Assembly (NCBI RefSeq): GCF_014655595.1
Contig: NZ_BNBL01000004.1
Location: forward strand, 477,680-541,679
DNA: 64,000 nucleotides
Direction of reading: 5' to 3'
From: Streptomyces griseocarneus
GTDB taxonomy: Bacteria > Actinomycetota > Actinomycetes > Streptomycetales > Streptomycetaceae
In this document: positions 34,572-42,143 of the stretch, piece by piece
Numbering within the stretch: the stretch's first letter is position 1
Layout: every line of letters starts with the position of its first letter
The notes under the pieces: model-generated
Database searches by the model: none
Seen by the model: only the letters and a program-made list of their open reading frames with translations
What the model was told of the DNA's origin: nothing
Translations under genes and position numbers: made by a program

Positions 34572-35393
34572 ATGAGTACGACAGCTGATCCGCTCGCCGT
34601 CCTGGGCTCGCTCCCGGGCGTCGCCGACTCCGTGGACTCCGTGCGCAAGGCGGTGGACCGGGTGTACGGCCACCGGGTGATGCGTCGCCGCAGCAATGAG
34701 ATCACCTCTGAGGCCGCTCTGCGAGGGGCGCGGGGCTCGGCCGCGCTGTCCGGCGCGGACTGGGCGCTGGAAGAGGTGCGTCGCCGCACCGACTTCGGTG
34801 CGGAGGGCGAGCCGCGCACGGTGGGCGCGGCGTTGCGGCTGACCGCCGAGGCGGGCCAACTGCTGAGCGTGTGGCGGCAGTCGCCGCTGCGGGTCCTGGC
34901 CCGGCTGCACCTCGTGGCCGCCGGGGGCGGCCGGCCGGATGACGCGATCGGCAGGCCGCGGCTGGCCGGTGAGGCGGTCGACGAGCCGCTGCTCCGTTTG
35001 CCGCTTCCGGACGCCGACGAGATGTCGGGCCGGCTCGAGGGGCTGGCCGGCCTGCTGATCGCGGGAAGCCAGGCGCCCGCGCTGGTGACGGCGGCCGTGG
35101 TGCACGGCGAGCTGCTGGCGCTGCGGCCGTTCGGGTCGTACAACGGCCTGGTCGCGCGCGCGGCCGAGCGGATCGTGCTCGTGGGCAGCGGGCTGGACCC
35201 GAAGTCGGTCTGCCCGGCCGAGGTCGGGCACGCGGAGCTGGGTCCGCAGGCTTATGCGGCCGCGCTCGAGGGCTATGTGTCCGGCACGCCCGACGGGGTG
35301 GCGGCCTGGATCGCGCACTGCGGTCGCGCCGTCGAGCTCGGCGTTCGGGAGAGCACGGCCGTCTGCGAGGCGCTCCAGCGCGGCGCGGCCTGA
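34572..35393 (+). CDS. Fic-like protein with degenerate motif
   Basis: A 273-residue helical protein. The sequence VHGELLALRPFGSYNGLVARAAERI aligns with the Fic motif (HxFxx[D/E]GNGRxxR), but the catalytic His is replaced by Arg or Leu and the GNGR loop reads SYNGLVAR. The protein is therefore probably Fic-derived but inactive in AMP transfer, or a distant family with the same fold. The SAALSGADWALEEV segment near residue 60 resembles the regulatory inhibitory-helix region of Fic proteins. ATG at 34572 is chosen. It stands between the CooC-like ATPase and the HAD hydrolase, in a core region conserved in Streptomyces. Confidence 0.68.
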   Translation: MSTTADPLAVLGSLPGVADSVDSVRKAVDRVYGHRVMRRRSNEITSEAALRGARGSAALSGADWALEEVRRRTDFGAEGEPRTVGAALRLTAEAGQLLSVWRQSPLRVLARLHLVAAGGGRPDDAIGRPRLAGEAVDEPLLRLPLPDADEMSGRLEGLAGLLIAGSQAPALVTAAVVHGELLALRPFGSYNGLVARAAERIVLVGSGLDPKSVCPAEVGHAELGPQAYAAALEGYVSGTPDGVAAWIAHCGRAVELGVRESTAVCEALQRGAA

Positions 35394-35440
35394 TCGCACG
35401 CCCGGCACCCGGGAACTCGCCTGGTGCGGACATGGGTTGC

Positions 35441-35469
35441 GGCGGTACCTGTACTGCTCCGGTACCGCC
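35441..35469. repeat. 9-bp inverted repeat around 11 bases
   Basis: GGCGGTACC (35441-35449) and GGTACCGCC (35461-35469) form a perfect inverted repeat just after the Fic-like gene. It may be a weak terminator or an operator. No T tract follows. Confidence 0.4.
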
Positions 35470-35672
35470 GCTGGCACGTCCGCCGGGTTACCATGCGTGC
35501 ACGAAATTTGCCCATCAGGTCAGGTACTTCGCCCGTCACCTGGTGCGGCTGGCCCGTAATCGACGGGTCGGCGTCGCGTGGGTGCCCGGCTTTCGTGCGC
35601 GGTCCGTGGGGCCTTGGTGCGTGAAGGGCGTCCTCCCGGATGTCCCTGGTCTCGCGGGCCGTTAAGTCCTTT

Positions 35673-36572
35673 CTACTCCTGTCGTGACAGAAGCGGAAGT
35701 GCAAGCCGCACTTCTTTGCTTTTGGGTGCAAAACCAACCAAGGCGGGTACGGGCGAGCGCCGTCGGCTGGCGAACCAGACCAGGCCAGCCGTCGCGGCCG
35801 CCGCACCCACCGCCGCGGCCGCCACCAGCGCGGGGCGCGAGGGCATCGACAACGACGGAACGCGCTGTTTGAGCCGCACGGGCCGGCTGAAGGAAAGGAT
35901 CGGCCAGTCGCGCGCGACGGCCTCACGGCGCAGCCCACGATCCGGATTGACGGCGTGCGGATGGCCGACGGATTCCAGCATCGGGATGTCGGTCACCGAA
36001 TCGCTGTAGGCGTAGCAGCGCGCCAGGTCGTATCCCTCCGAGGCGGCGAGCTCCCTGATGGCCTCCGCTTTGGTGGGGCCGTAGGCGTAGTACTCGACCT
36101 CCCCGGTGAAAACGCCCTCCTTTACGACCATTCGGGTGGCGACCACCCGGTCCGCGCCCAGCAGGGCGCCGATCGGCTCCACGACTTCCGCGCCGGAGGT
36201 GCTGACGATCACCACGTCGCGCCCGGCGGTGTGGTGCTCTTCGATGAGTGACGCGGCCTCGTCGTAAATGATCGGGTCGATGAGCTGGTGCAGGGTCTCG
36301 GCGACGATCTCGCGGACCTGCTGGACATTCCAGCCGCGGCAGAGTGCCGACAGATACTCGCGCATCCGCTCCATCTGATCGTGGTCGGCCCCGCCGGCCA
36401 GGAAGACGAACTGCGCGTAGGCGGTGCGCAGCACGGCGCGCCTGTTGATCAGGCCGCCTTGGTAGAAGGACTTGCTGAAGGTGAGCGTGCTCGACTTCGC
36501 AATGACTGTCTTGTCCAGATCAAAGAACGCGGCAGTCCGAGGCAAGGAGTGGTTTTCCACGCCGCCGAGCAT
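35673..36572 (-). CDS. HAD-IB family phosphatase with C-terminal membrane anchor
   Basis: A 299-residue SerB-like HAD hydrolase. FFDLDKTV holds the nucleophile Asp18 and Asp20, VVIVSTSGAEVVEP gives motif II and YAYSDSVTDIPML gives the metal-binding aspartates of motif IV. Residues about 247-268 are a hydrophobic helix followed by RRRSPVP, so the enzyme is probably tethered to the membrane by its C terminus. ATG at 36572 has GGAGGG 6 bases upstream. It is divergent from the Tad operon and belongs to the conserved tad-adjacent position in Streptomyces. Substrate unknown. Confidence 0.86.
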   Translation of the reverse strand: MLGGVENHSLPRTAAFFDLDKTVIAKSSTLTFSKSFYQGGLINRRAVLRTAYAQFVFLAGGADHDQMERMREYLSALCRGWNVQQVREIVAETLHQLIDPIIYDEAASLIEEHHTAGRDVVIVSTSGAEVVEPIGALLGADRVVATRMVVKEGVFTGEVEYYAYGPTKAEAIRELAASEGYDLARCYAYSDSVTDIPMLESVGHPHAVNPDRGLRREAVARDWPILSFSRPVRLKQRVPSLSMPSRPALVAAAAVGAAAATAGLVWFASRRRSPVPALVGFAPKSKEVRLALPLLSRQE

Positions 36573-37027
36573 AAGGCGCCCTCCATTCGGCGTAAGCTGA
36601 GGCGTGTGGGTTTGCCTGAGAAGGCTCTCGGGTACACCATGGAAGTCACGGATCGTTCGCGACCGTGTCTAACCCGGTCCGACTCCTCCCCCCCCCCCGA
36701 GTCGGCCGTGGGGACGACCCCCGCTCTCCCCCCCGGCGGGGGTCGTCGCATGTCCGGATGCGTTTCCGGCATCGCCATCGGGTCCTCCCCCTCTCCGTAC
36801 GCCCCGGCGGGCGGGGTCGACGCCTCCTTCATACCTGTTACGCAGGGTAATCAACAGGCTGCTCTCCGGAAGTCACCGGTATAGGTGAGCGGGATATTCA
36901 CATCCGTTGAGTTGTCCACAGTTTTTGACCAAGATCCACACGATTTCCCAGTTCGCTGCACGGTGATTCCCCGCGAGTTCCGCGATGTCCGCGGATGCGA
37001 GAGCGCGTAGTGAGAGGGGAGGAGACC
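36573..37027. promoter_or_regulatory. 455-bp divergent region upstream of the Tad operon
   Basis: No gene is supported. It contains an 11-base C run (36688-36698) in the loop of a CCGACTC/GAGTCGG hairpin, a 12-bp hairpin at 36713-36747, and two DnaA-box-like 9-mers, TTGTCCACA at 36912-36920 and AGATCCACA at 36932-36940, 20 bp apart. The last 100 bases are comparatively AT-rich, as expected of a promoter for the tad genes. No -10/-35 pair is called. Confidence 0.5.
36713..36747. terminator. 12-bp hairpin, GACGACCCCCGC stem
   Basis: GACGACCCCCGC (36713-36724) pairs with GCGGGGGTCGTC (36736-36747) around an 11-base loop. It lies between divergent genes, so it could be a leader attenuator or the terminator of a small unseen transcript. 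Confidence 0.45.
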
Positions 37028-38137
37028 GTGACCGGATCCAACACATCCGATTGTCCGGCTGCCATGGACGTGCGCCAGGGCAGGCCGCTGATCGTCACGG
37101 CGGACGAGGAACTGCTCGACGATCTGCTGCGGCTGTGCGCGGCGGCGGGGGCGGTGCCCGAGGTCGCTCATGGGGCGCCCCCGCGCACGGGCGGCTGGGA
37201 GAACGCCCCGCTGATCCTGGTGGGCGACGACTGCGCGACCGGGCTGGGCGGCGTCGCCCGCAGGGAAGGTGTCGTGCTCGTCGGCGCGGACCTCGACGAC
37301 TCCGGCGTATGGCGGCGGGCCGTCGGCATCGGCGCCCAGAACGTCGCGCTGTTGCCCGACGGCGAGAGCTGGCTGGTCGACCGCATCGCCGACGCCGTGG
37401 AAGGTGTGGGACGCCCCGCGCTCACGGTCGGGGTGATCGGCGGCCGGGGTGGCGCGGGGGCGAGCACCCTGGCCTGCGCCCTGGCCGTCGGAGCCGCCCG
37501 TGCCGGCCGGCGGACCATGCTGATCGACGGCGATCCGCTGGGAGGCGGCCTCGACGTCCTGCTCGGCGGGGAGCGGGCCGAAGGACTGCGCTGGCCCGCC
37601 TTCGCCGACTCGCGCGGCCGGGTGGCCGCCCGGGCGCTGGAGGAGGCCCTGCCCGAGCTGCACTCCCTGCGTGTTCTGAGCTGGGACCGCGGCGACTGCG
37701 CGGCCGTCCCGCCCGATGCGATGCGTGCCGTCCTGGCCGCGGCGCGCAGGCGCGGCGGGGTGGTGGTCGTGGACCTGCCGCGCAGGCTGGACGAAACGGC
37801 CCTGGAGGCCCTCGGCCAGCTCGACATGGGCCTGCTGGTGGTGCCCGCCGAGCTGCGGGCCGTCGCGGCGGCGCACCGGGTGGCCTCCGTGCTGCGAATG
37901 ATGCTGGGCGACCTCCGCGCGGTGGTCCGCGGACCGTTCGGGTCCGGGCTGGCGAGTGAGGAGATCGCACGCCTGCTGGGGCTGCCGCTGGCCGGTGAAC
38001 TGCCCCTGGAGCCAGGCCTTACGGACGCCATGAACGCCGGCCGGCCGCCCGGGAGCGCCGAGCGCGGGCCGCTGGCCCGCTTCAGCGCCGAATTCTGGAC
38101 GCAGGCGCTCGCCGAGGGCGGAGGGATGCCGGTATGA
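37028..38137 (+). CDS. TadZ/CpaE-like ATPase (septum-site-determining-like protein)
   Basis: A 369-residue protein with a receiver-like N-terminal domain (about 10-130) and a MinD/ParA-type C-terminal domain with the deviant Walker A GGRGGAGAST (near residue 145) and RTMLIDGDPLGGGLDVLLGG. This is the TadZ/CpaE architecture, which localises the Tad pilus machine at the pole. Homologues in actinobacteria are also annotated as septum-site-determining Ssd. GTG at 37028 follows GGGGAGGAG. Its stop overlaps the tadA ATG. It is the first gene of the pilus operon. Confidence 0.88.
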   Translation: MTGSNTSDCPAAMDVRQGRPLIVTADEELLDDLLRLCAAAGAVPEVAHGAPPRTGGWENAPLILVGDDCATGLGGVARREGVVLVGADLDDSGVWRRAVGIGAQNVALLPDGESWLVDRIADAVEGVGRPALTVGVIGGRGGAGASTLACALAVGAARAGRRTMLIDGDPLGGGLDVLLGGERAEGLRWPAFADSRGRVAARALEEALPELHSLRVLSWDRGDCAAVPPDAMRAVLAAARRRGGVVVVDLPRRLDETALEALGQLDMGLLVVPAELRAVAAAHRVASVLRMMLGDLRAVVRGPFGSGLASEEIARLLGLPLAGELPLEPGLTDAMNAGRPPGSAERGPLARFSAEFWTQALAEGGGMPV

Positions 38138-39291
38138 GCGGCGCGCTACTGGAGGCGGTGCGCCTGCGACTGGCCGAGAGCGGTGCCGAGCCGACACCCG
38201 CACGGGTGGCGGAGGCGCTGCGCTCCGAAGGACGGCTGATGGGGGACGCCGAAGTGCTCGGCGTGGCGGCCCGGTTGCGATCGGAACTGGTCGGCACCGG
38301 ACCGCTGGAGCCTCTGCTCGCCGAGCCGGACGTCACCGATGTGCTGGTCACCGCGCCCGATCAGGTGTGGGTGGACCGTGGCGCGGGCCTGGAACGCACC
38401 CAGGTGTCCTTCCCCGACCCGGCGGCGGTGCGCAGGCTGGCACAGCGACTCGCCGCCATCGCCGGGCGCAGGCTGGACGACGCCCGGCCCTGGGTGGACG
38501 CCCGGCTTCCGGACGGCACACGCCTGCACGCCGTGCTGCCGCCGGTGGCCGTCGGTTCCACCTGCCTCTCGCTACGGGTCGTGCGCCCCAGGGCCTTCGC
38601 GCTGGAGGAGCTGGTGGAAGCGGGCACGGTGCCCGCCGGAGGGCAGCGGCTGCTGCGGGCCGTGCTCGAGGCCCGCCTGTCGTTTCTCATCAGCGGTGGT
38701 ACGGGCTCGGGCAAGACCACATTGCTCTCCAGCCTGCTGGGACTGGTCGCGCCGGACGAGCGCATCGTGCTCGCCGAGGACTCCGCCGAGCTGCGACCCG
38801 ACCACCCGCACGTCGTGCGGCTGGAGACCCGGCCCGCGAACCAGGAGGGCAGCGGCCTGGTCACCCTGCGGGACCTGGTCCGCCAGGCCCTGCGCATGCG
38901 CCCCGACCGGCTCGTGGTCGGGGAGGTGCGCGGTCCGGAGGTGACCGACCTGCTGGCCGCGCTCAACACCGGCCATGAAGGCGGCTGCGGCACGGTGCAC
39001 GCCAACGCGGCCTCGGACGTACCGGCCCGGCTGGAAGCGCTGGGCTCGACGGCAGGGCTCGACCGGGCCGCGCTGCACAGCCAGTTGGCGGCCGCCTTGT
39101 CCGTCGTGATCCACCTCGTACGCGATCACGGCGGCCGACGGCGGGTCGCGGAGGTGCACGTGCTGGACCGTGACCGTGCGGGGTTCGTGACGACCGTCCC
39201 CGCGGCCGTCTGGGGCGCGGATGGCTTCGAGCAGGCGCCCGGGTGGGGACGACTGGTGGCGTTGTGCCGGCGCGGCAGGAGTGCATCATGA
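38134..39291 (+). CDS. tadA: TadA/CpaF secretion ATPase
   Basis: A 385-residue type II/IV secretion ATPase that powers pilus assembly. It has an N-terminal helical domain, ADVA-like LLAEPDVTDVLVTAPDQVWV, the Walker A SGGTGSGKTTLL (near residue 195), LAEDSAELRPDHPHVVRLE and RPDRLVVGEVRGPE (Walker B). The Asp and His boxes follow the CpaF family. Overlaps of 4 bases with both neighbours indicate coupled translation along the operon. Confidence 0.93.
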   Translation: MSGALLEAVRLRLAESGAEPTPARVAEALRSEGRLMGDAEVLGVAARLRSELVGTGPLEPLLAEPDVTDVLVTAPDQVWVDRGAGLERTQVSFPDPAAVRRLAQRLAAIAGRRLDDARPWVDARLPDGTRLHAVLPPVAVGSTCLSLRVVRPRAFALEELVEAGTVPAGGQRLLRAVLEARLSFLISGGTGSGKTTLLSSLLGLVAPDERIVLAEDSAELRPDHPHVVRLETRPANQEGSGLVTLRDLVRQALRMRPDRLVVGEVRGPEVTDLLAALNTGHEGGCGTVHANAASDVPARLEALGSTAGLDRAALHSQLAAALSVVIHLVRDHGGRRRVAEVHVLDRDRAGFVTTVPAAVWGADGFEQAPGWGRLVALCRRGRSAS

Positions 39292-40217
39292 CCGGCGGGG
39301 TTCGCTTGTCCGCCGCCATGACGGCTGCGCAGGCGGTGCCGTGGAGCGGCTTCGCGCTGCTGCTGTGCTGGGCGGTGGCCATGGGGCTGAGGGCACGCTC
39401 GGGGGCGGAGTTGCGGCGGGCCAGGCTGCTGTTGGCCGGGGGAGAGACGGCCATCGGGAGTGGAGTGTGGGCGCCGGTGCCTCCACGGTTCGCCGAATGG
39501 GGCGTCCGGCTGCGGCGGATGGCCCGGGAGAGGCGCGGGTGGGGCTGCCTTCCGGTCGGCTGCGCGATCGGCTTCCTGGGCGATTCCGTGCTGCCACCCA
39601 TCGCCGCGGTGCTGGCCGTGCCGCTCGTACGGCGAGTGCTGGCCGCGCGGATACGAGAGCGGGAGCGCGAGCGGCGGGAGGCGGCTGTCATCGAGATGTG
39701 CGGCACCGTCGCGGGCGAGCTGCGGGCGGGGCGTCAACCGGGTGAGGCGGTCGCGGCGTTGACAGGTCAAGCGCTGGGACCTGGCTGGTCGGCGGTGCCG
39801 GCGGCCGCGCGGTTCGGGGGAGACGTGCCGAAAGCGCTGCGGCAGGCAGGGCTGCAGGAAGGCGCGGAGGGGCTCAACGGCGTGGCCGCGTGCTGGCGGG
39901 TCGCGGTCGACGGCGGAGCGGGGCTCGCCGCCGGGCTGGAGCGGGTCGCGGCCGCCCTCGGGGCGGAGCGCGACCAGCGGGACGAGCTACGGGCGCAGTT
40001 GGCCGGCACCCGGTCGACCGCCGTGATGCTCGCCCTGCTGCCGGTGCTGGCCCTGCTGATGGGCAGTGCGCTGGGGGCGGAGCCGTTGCGGGTGTTACTG
40101 CACACGCCGGGCGGGCTCGGCTGTCTGGCCCTCGGCGGGCTGCTCGAGTGCGCGGGAATCGCCTGGACGCGGCGGATCGTACGGGCGGCCGAAGGCCCGG
40201 GAAGGGGGCGGAAGTGA
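39288..40217 (+). CDS. tadB: TadB-like pilus assembly membrane protein with a TTA codon
   Basis: A 309-residue type II secretion F-domain protein. It has an N-terminal membrane helix (about 16-32), a central pair (about 86-115), a cytoplasmic F domain with CGTVAGELRAGRQPGEAVAAL and a C-terminal pair (about 247-290). It forms the inner-membrane platform with TadC. ATG at 39288 overlaps the tadA stop. Codon 270 (40095-40097) is TTA, so full-length TadB needs the bldA tRNA. This would delay pilus assembly to the developmental stage of the life cycle. Confidence 0.86.
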   Translation: MTGGVRLSAAMTAAQAVPWSGFALLLCWAVAMGLRARSGAELRRARLLLAGGETAIGSGVWAPVPPRFAEWGVRLRRMARERRGWGCLPVGCAIGFLGDSVLPPIAAVLAVPLVRRVLAARIRERERERREAAVIEMCGTVAGELRAGRQPGEAVAALTGQALGPGWSAVPAAARFGGDVPKALRQAGLQEGAEGLNGVAACWRVAVDGGAGLAAGLERVAAALGAERDQRDELRAQLAGTRSTAVMLALLPVLALLMGSALGAEPLRVLLHTPGGLGCLALGGLLECAGIAWTRRIVRAAEGPGRGRK

Positions 40218-41065
40218 GTTCGGAAGTTGTCCACAGCCTGTGGGCAGTGGTTCTGGCGGTCGTGGCGGCGTCGGCCGTGACGGTCCTGGGGCAGCAGGTT
40301 CGCGGCGGGAGATCGGTCCGGTGGCGAGGAGCTCTGCTGCTCAACACGGCCGGGACAGCGGGCTCGACGCGGCCGGTGCGTTCGGCAGGCTCGTCGGGTG
40401 CACCAGGTCCGCTGGGGGCGGCGAACGCGTGGCGGAAGCGGGTGCGGCAGGTCGTGGCGGCGGGAGGCGGTCGGCCCTTGGCGGTGACGGGAAGCGCCGG
40501 CTTCGTCCTCGTCGGGTTCGCCGGAGGAATCACCTGGTGCGTGGCGGGGCTCGCAGCCGCCTACGGCATCTGGTGGTGGCGCCGGAGAGCGGACCGCGCC
40601 GGTGACGAGGTCTCCGCGGAGGAGGTGGGGCCCCAGTTGCCTCTCGCGGCCGATCTCCTCGCCGCCTGCCTCGCCGCGGGCGCCGGCCCACGGGAGGCCG
40701 CCGAGGCGGTCGGGGGCTCGCTCGGCGGCCCGGTGGGGGAACGGCTGGCCCAGGCCGCGGCGGAAGTCCGACTGGGCGGAGAGCCGGGCGTTGCCTGGGG
40801 CCGGCTCGGCGGCCTCCCCGGAGCCAGGGCGACGGCCCGCTGTCTGGAACGCGCTCAGGCGACGGGAGTTCCGGCGGTGGAGCCCATGTCGCGGCTGGCC
40901 GCGCAGCTGCGCGCGGCGCAGGCGCGGGCGGCGGGGATACGGGCCCGGCGCGCGGGCGTGCTGGCAACGGCTCCGCTGGGACTGTGCTTCCTCCCCGCCT
41001 TTCTGACGGTCGGTGTGGTTCCCGTGGTGATCGGGCTGGCCGGCGGATTGATGCGCACTCGCTGA
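40214..41065 (+). CDS. tadC: TadC-like pilus assembly membrane protein
   Basis: A 283-residue F-domain protein with membrane helices at about 6-26, 92-117 and 248-278 and the F-domain stretch LPLAADLLAACLAAGAGPREAAEAV. It pairs with TadB in the inner-membrane platform. GTG at 40214 overlaps the tadB stop. The first codons contain TTGTCCACA (40228-40236), which also reads as a DnaA box, but here it encodes protein. The pilin-like gene follows 93 bases later. Confidence 0.84.
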   Translation: MSSEVVHSLWAVVLAVVAASAVTVLGQQVRGGRSVRWRGALLLNTAGTAGSTRPVRSAGSSGAPGPLGAANAWRKRVRQVVAAGGGRPLAVTGSAGFVLVGFAGGITWCVAGLAAAYGIWWWRRRADRAGDEVSAEEVGPQLPLAADLLAACLAAGAGPREAAEAVGGSLGGPVGERLAQAAAEVRLGGEPGVAWGRLGGLPGARATARCLERAQATGVPAVEPMSRLAAQLRAAQARAAGIRARRAGVLATAPLGLCFLPAFLTVGVVPVVIGLAGGLMRTR

Positions 41066-41158
41066 GGGCCGGGGACGGCCGGAAGGCAAGGCAGCGAATC
41101 GACAAGGAAAGTGACGATGCGCGAGGCGACATGCCCGCGGTGACTAGGGGGATCCGAC

Positions 41159-41422
41159 ATGACGGCGAAGACAGGCACGACAGCAAGGCTGATGACGGCG
41201 CTCGCGCCCGAGCTCACGCCCGGAAAGGCGGCGACATGGTGGTCGCGGTGCCGGGCACGGGTGCGGGGTGCCGGCGAGGACGGGATGACGACCGCGGAGT
41301 ACGCGGTGGGGACGCTCGCCGCCTGTGCGCTGGCGGCGGTGCTCTACAAGGTGGTCACCAGTGGGCCGGTGACCGCGGCACTGCAACAGCTGATCGTGAA
41401 GGCCCTCCATGCGACGTTCTGA
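41159..41422 (+). CDS. DUF4244 Flp-pilin-like protein
   Basis: An 87-residue DUF4244 protein. A basic N-terminal region of about 40 residues ends in GEDGMTTAEYAVGTLAACALAAVLYKVV, a prepilin-like Gly-Met junction followed by a single hydrophobic helix. A prepilin peptidase would cut after Gly42, leaving a mature Flp-type pilin with Glu5 replaced by the TTAEYA pattern. In the Tad operon it is the probable major pilin. ATG at 41159 follows GGGGGATCCGAC. Its stop overlaps the TadE gene by 14 bases. No prepilin peptidase is in the window. Confidence 0.86.
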   Translation: MTAKTGTTARLMTALAPELTPGKAATWWSRCRARVRGAGEDGMTTAEYAVGTLAACALAAVLYKVVTSGPVTAALQQLIVKALHATF

Positions 41423-41807
41423 GGGGGGAGATGCGGGAGATGCGAGAGGCGCAAGGGGCACGAGAGCCGCTGGAGACGCGGGATACGTGACCGCCGAGGC
41501 CGCTCTGGTGCTGCCCGTGCTGACGCTCCTCACCCTGGCCCTGATGTGGGGCGTGATGGCGTCGGCCGCGCAGATCCAGTGTGTGGACGCGGCCAGGGCG
41601 GGGGCGCGGGCGGCGGCCCGCTCGGACCCGCCGTCGGCGGCCGTCGCCGCGGCCCGGTCGGCGGCTCCGCGCGGGGCGCGGATCTCGGTGGCGCGGGAGG
41701 GGGACCTGGTGCGGGTGCGGGTTCACGCGGAGGCGGACGGGCCGGGGCCGCTGGCGATGCCGCTGAGCGGGGAGGCGGTGGCCCTTGCGGAGGAGACGGT
41801 GGGGTGA
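41409..41807 (+). CDS. TadE-like pseudopilin
   Basis: A 132-residue TadE-family protein. After a Gly/Arg-rich leader of about 22 residues, DAGYVTAEAALVLPVLTLLTLALMWGV is the prepilin-like cleavage and helix region, and the rest is a periplasmic beta domain. In the TadE family the conserved Glu after the cleavage site directs assembly. ATG at 41409 lies inside the 3' end of the DUF4244 gene, indicating tight coupling. It acts as a minor pilin or assembly factor. Confidence 0.87.
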   Translation: MRRSEGGDAGDARGARGTRAAGDAGYVTAEAALVLPVLTLLTLALMWGVMASAAQIQCVDAARAGARAAARSDPPSAAVAAARSAAPRGARISVAREGDLVRVRVHAEADGPGPLAMPLSGEAVALAEETVG

Positions 41808-42126
41808 CCGGGGCATGGCGTCGGTGTGGGCGGCGGTCGCCGCGACGGCGTTCTGCGTGGTGTTCGCCGCGGTCCTGGCCCTGGGCCAGGCCGTAGCGGC
41901 CCGGCACCGCGCGGGCGGCGCGGCGGACCTGGCGGTGCTGGCGGCGGCGGATCACGCTCTCCTCGGCGAGGGCGAGGCCTGTGCGCTGGCTCGTGAGGTC
42001 GCCGCGGCACAGGCGACGCGGGTGGTGCGCTGCACGGTGAAGGGAGAGTTCGCGGAAGTGGCCGCGGAGGCGCGAGCCGGTCCGTACTCCGTACGGGTGC
42101 GCTCTCGCGCAGGGCCGCCTGCCTAG
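41785..42126 (+). CDS. TadG/Rv3654c-like pilus protein
   Basis: A protein of 113 residues (or 103 if ATG at 41815 is used), similar to the Rv3654c family of TadE-like proteins. GDRGMASVWAAVAATAFCVVFAAVLALGQ is a single membrane helix with a Gly/Met junction, followed by HRAGGAADLAVLAAADHAL, which recurs in this family. The TTG at 41785 keeps the conserved GDRG residues and overlaps the TadE gene by 23 bases. The C-terminal domain is probably periplasmic. It is the last gene of the Tad operon and is convergent with the helicase gene. Confidence 0.82.
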   Translation: MRRRRWGDRGMASVWAAVAATAFCVVFAAVLALGQAVAARHRAGGAADLAVLAAADHALLGEGEACALAREVAAAQATRVVRCTVKGEFAEVAAEARAGPYSVRVRSRAGPPA

Positions 42127-42143
42127 CTCCTTCCTGGCGGCCC

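Noticed and set aside
36912..36940. Chromosomal replication origin
   Set aside because: Only two DnaA-box-like sites are present, with no dnaA, dnaN or AT-rich unwinding element.
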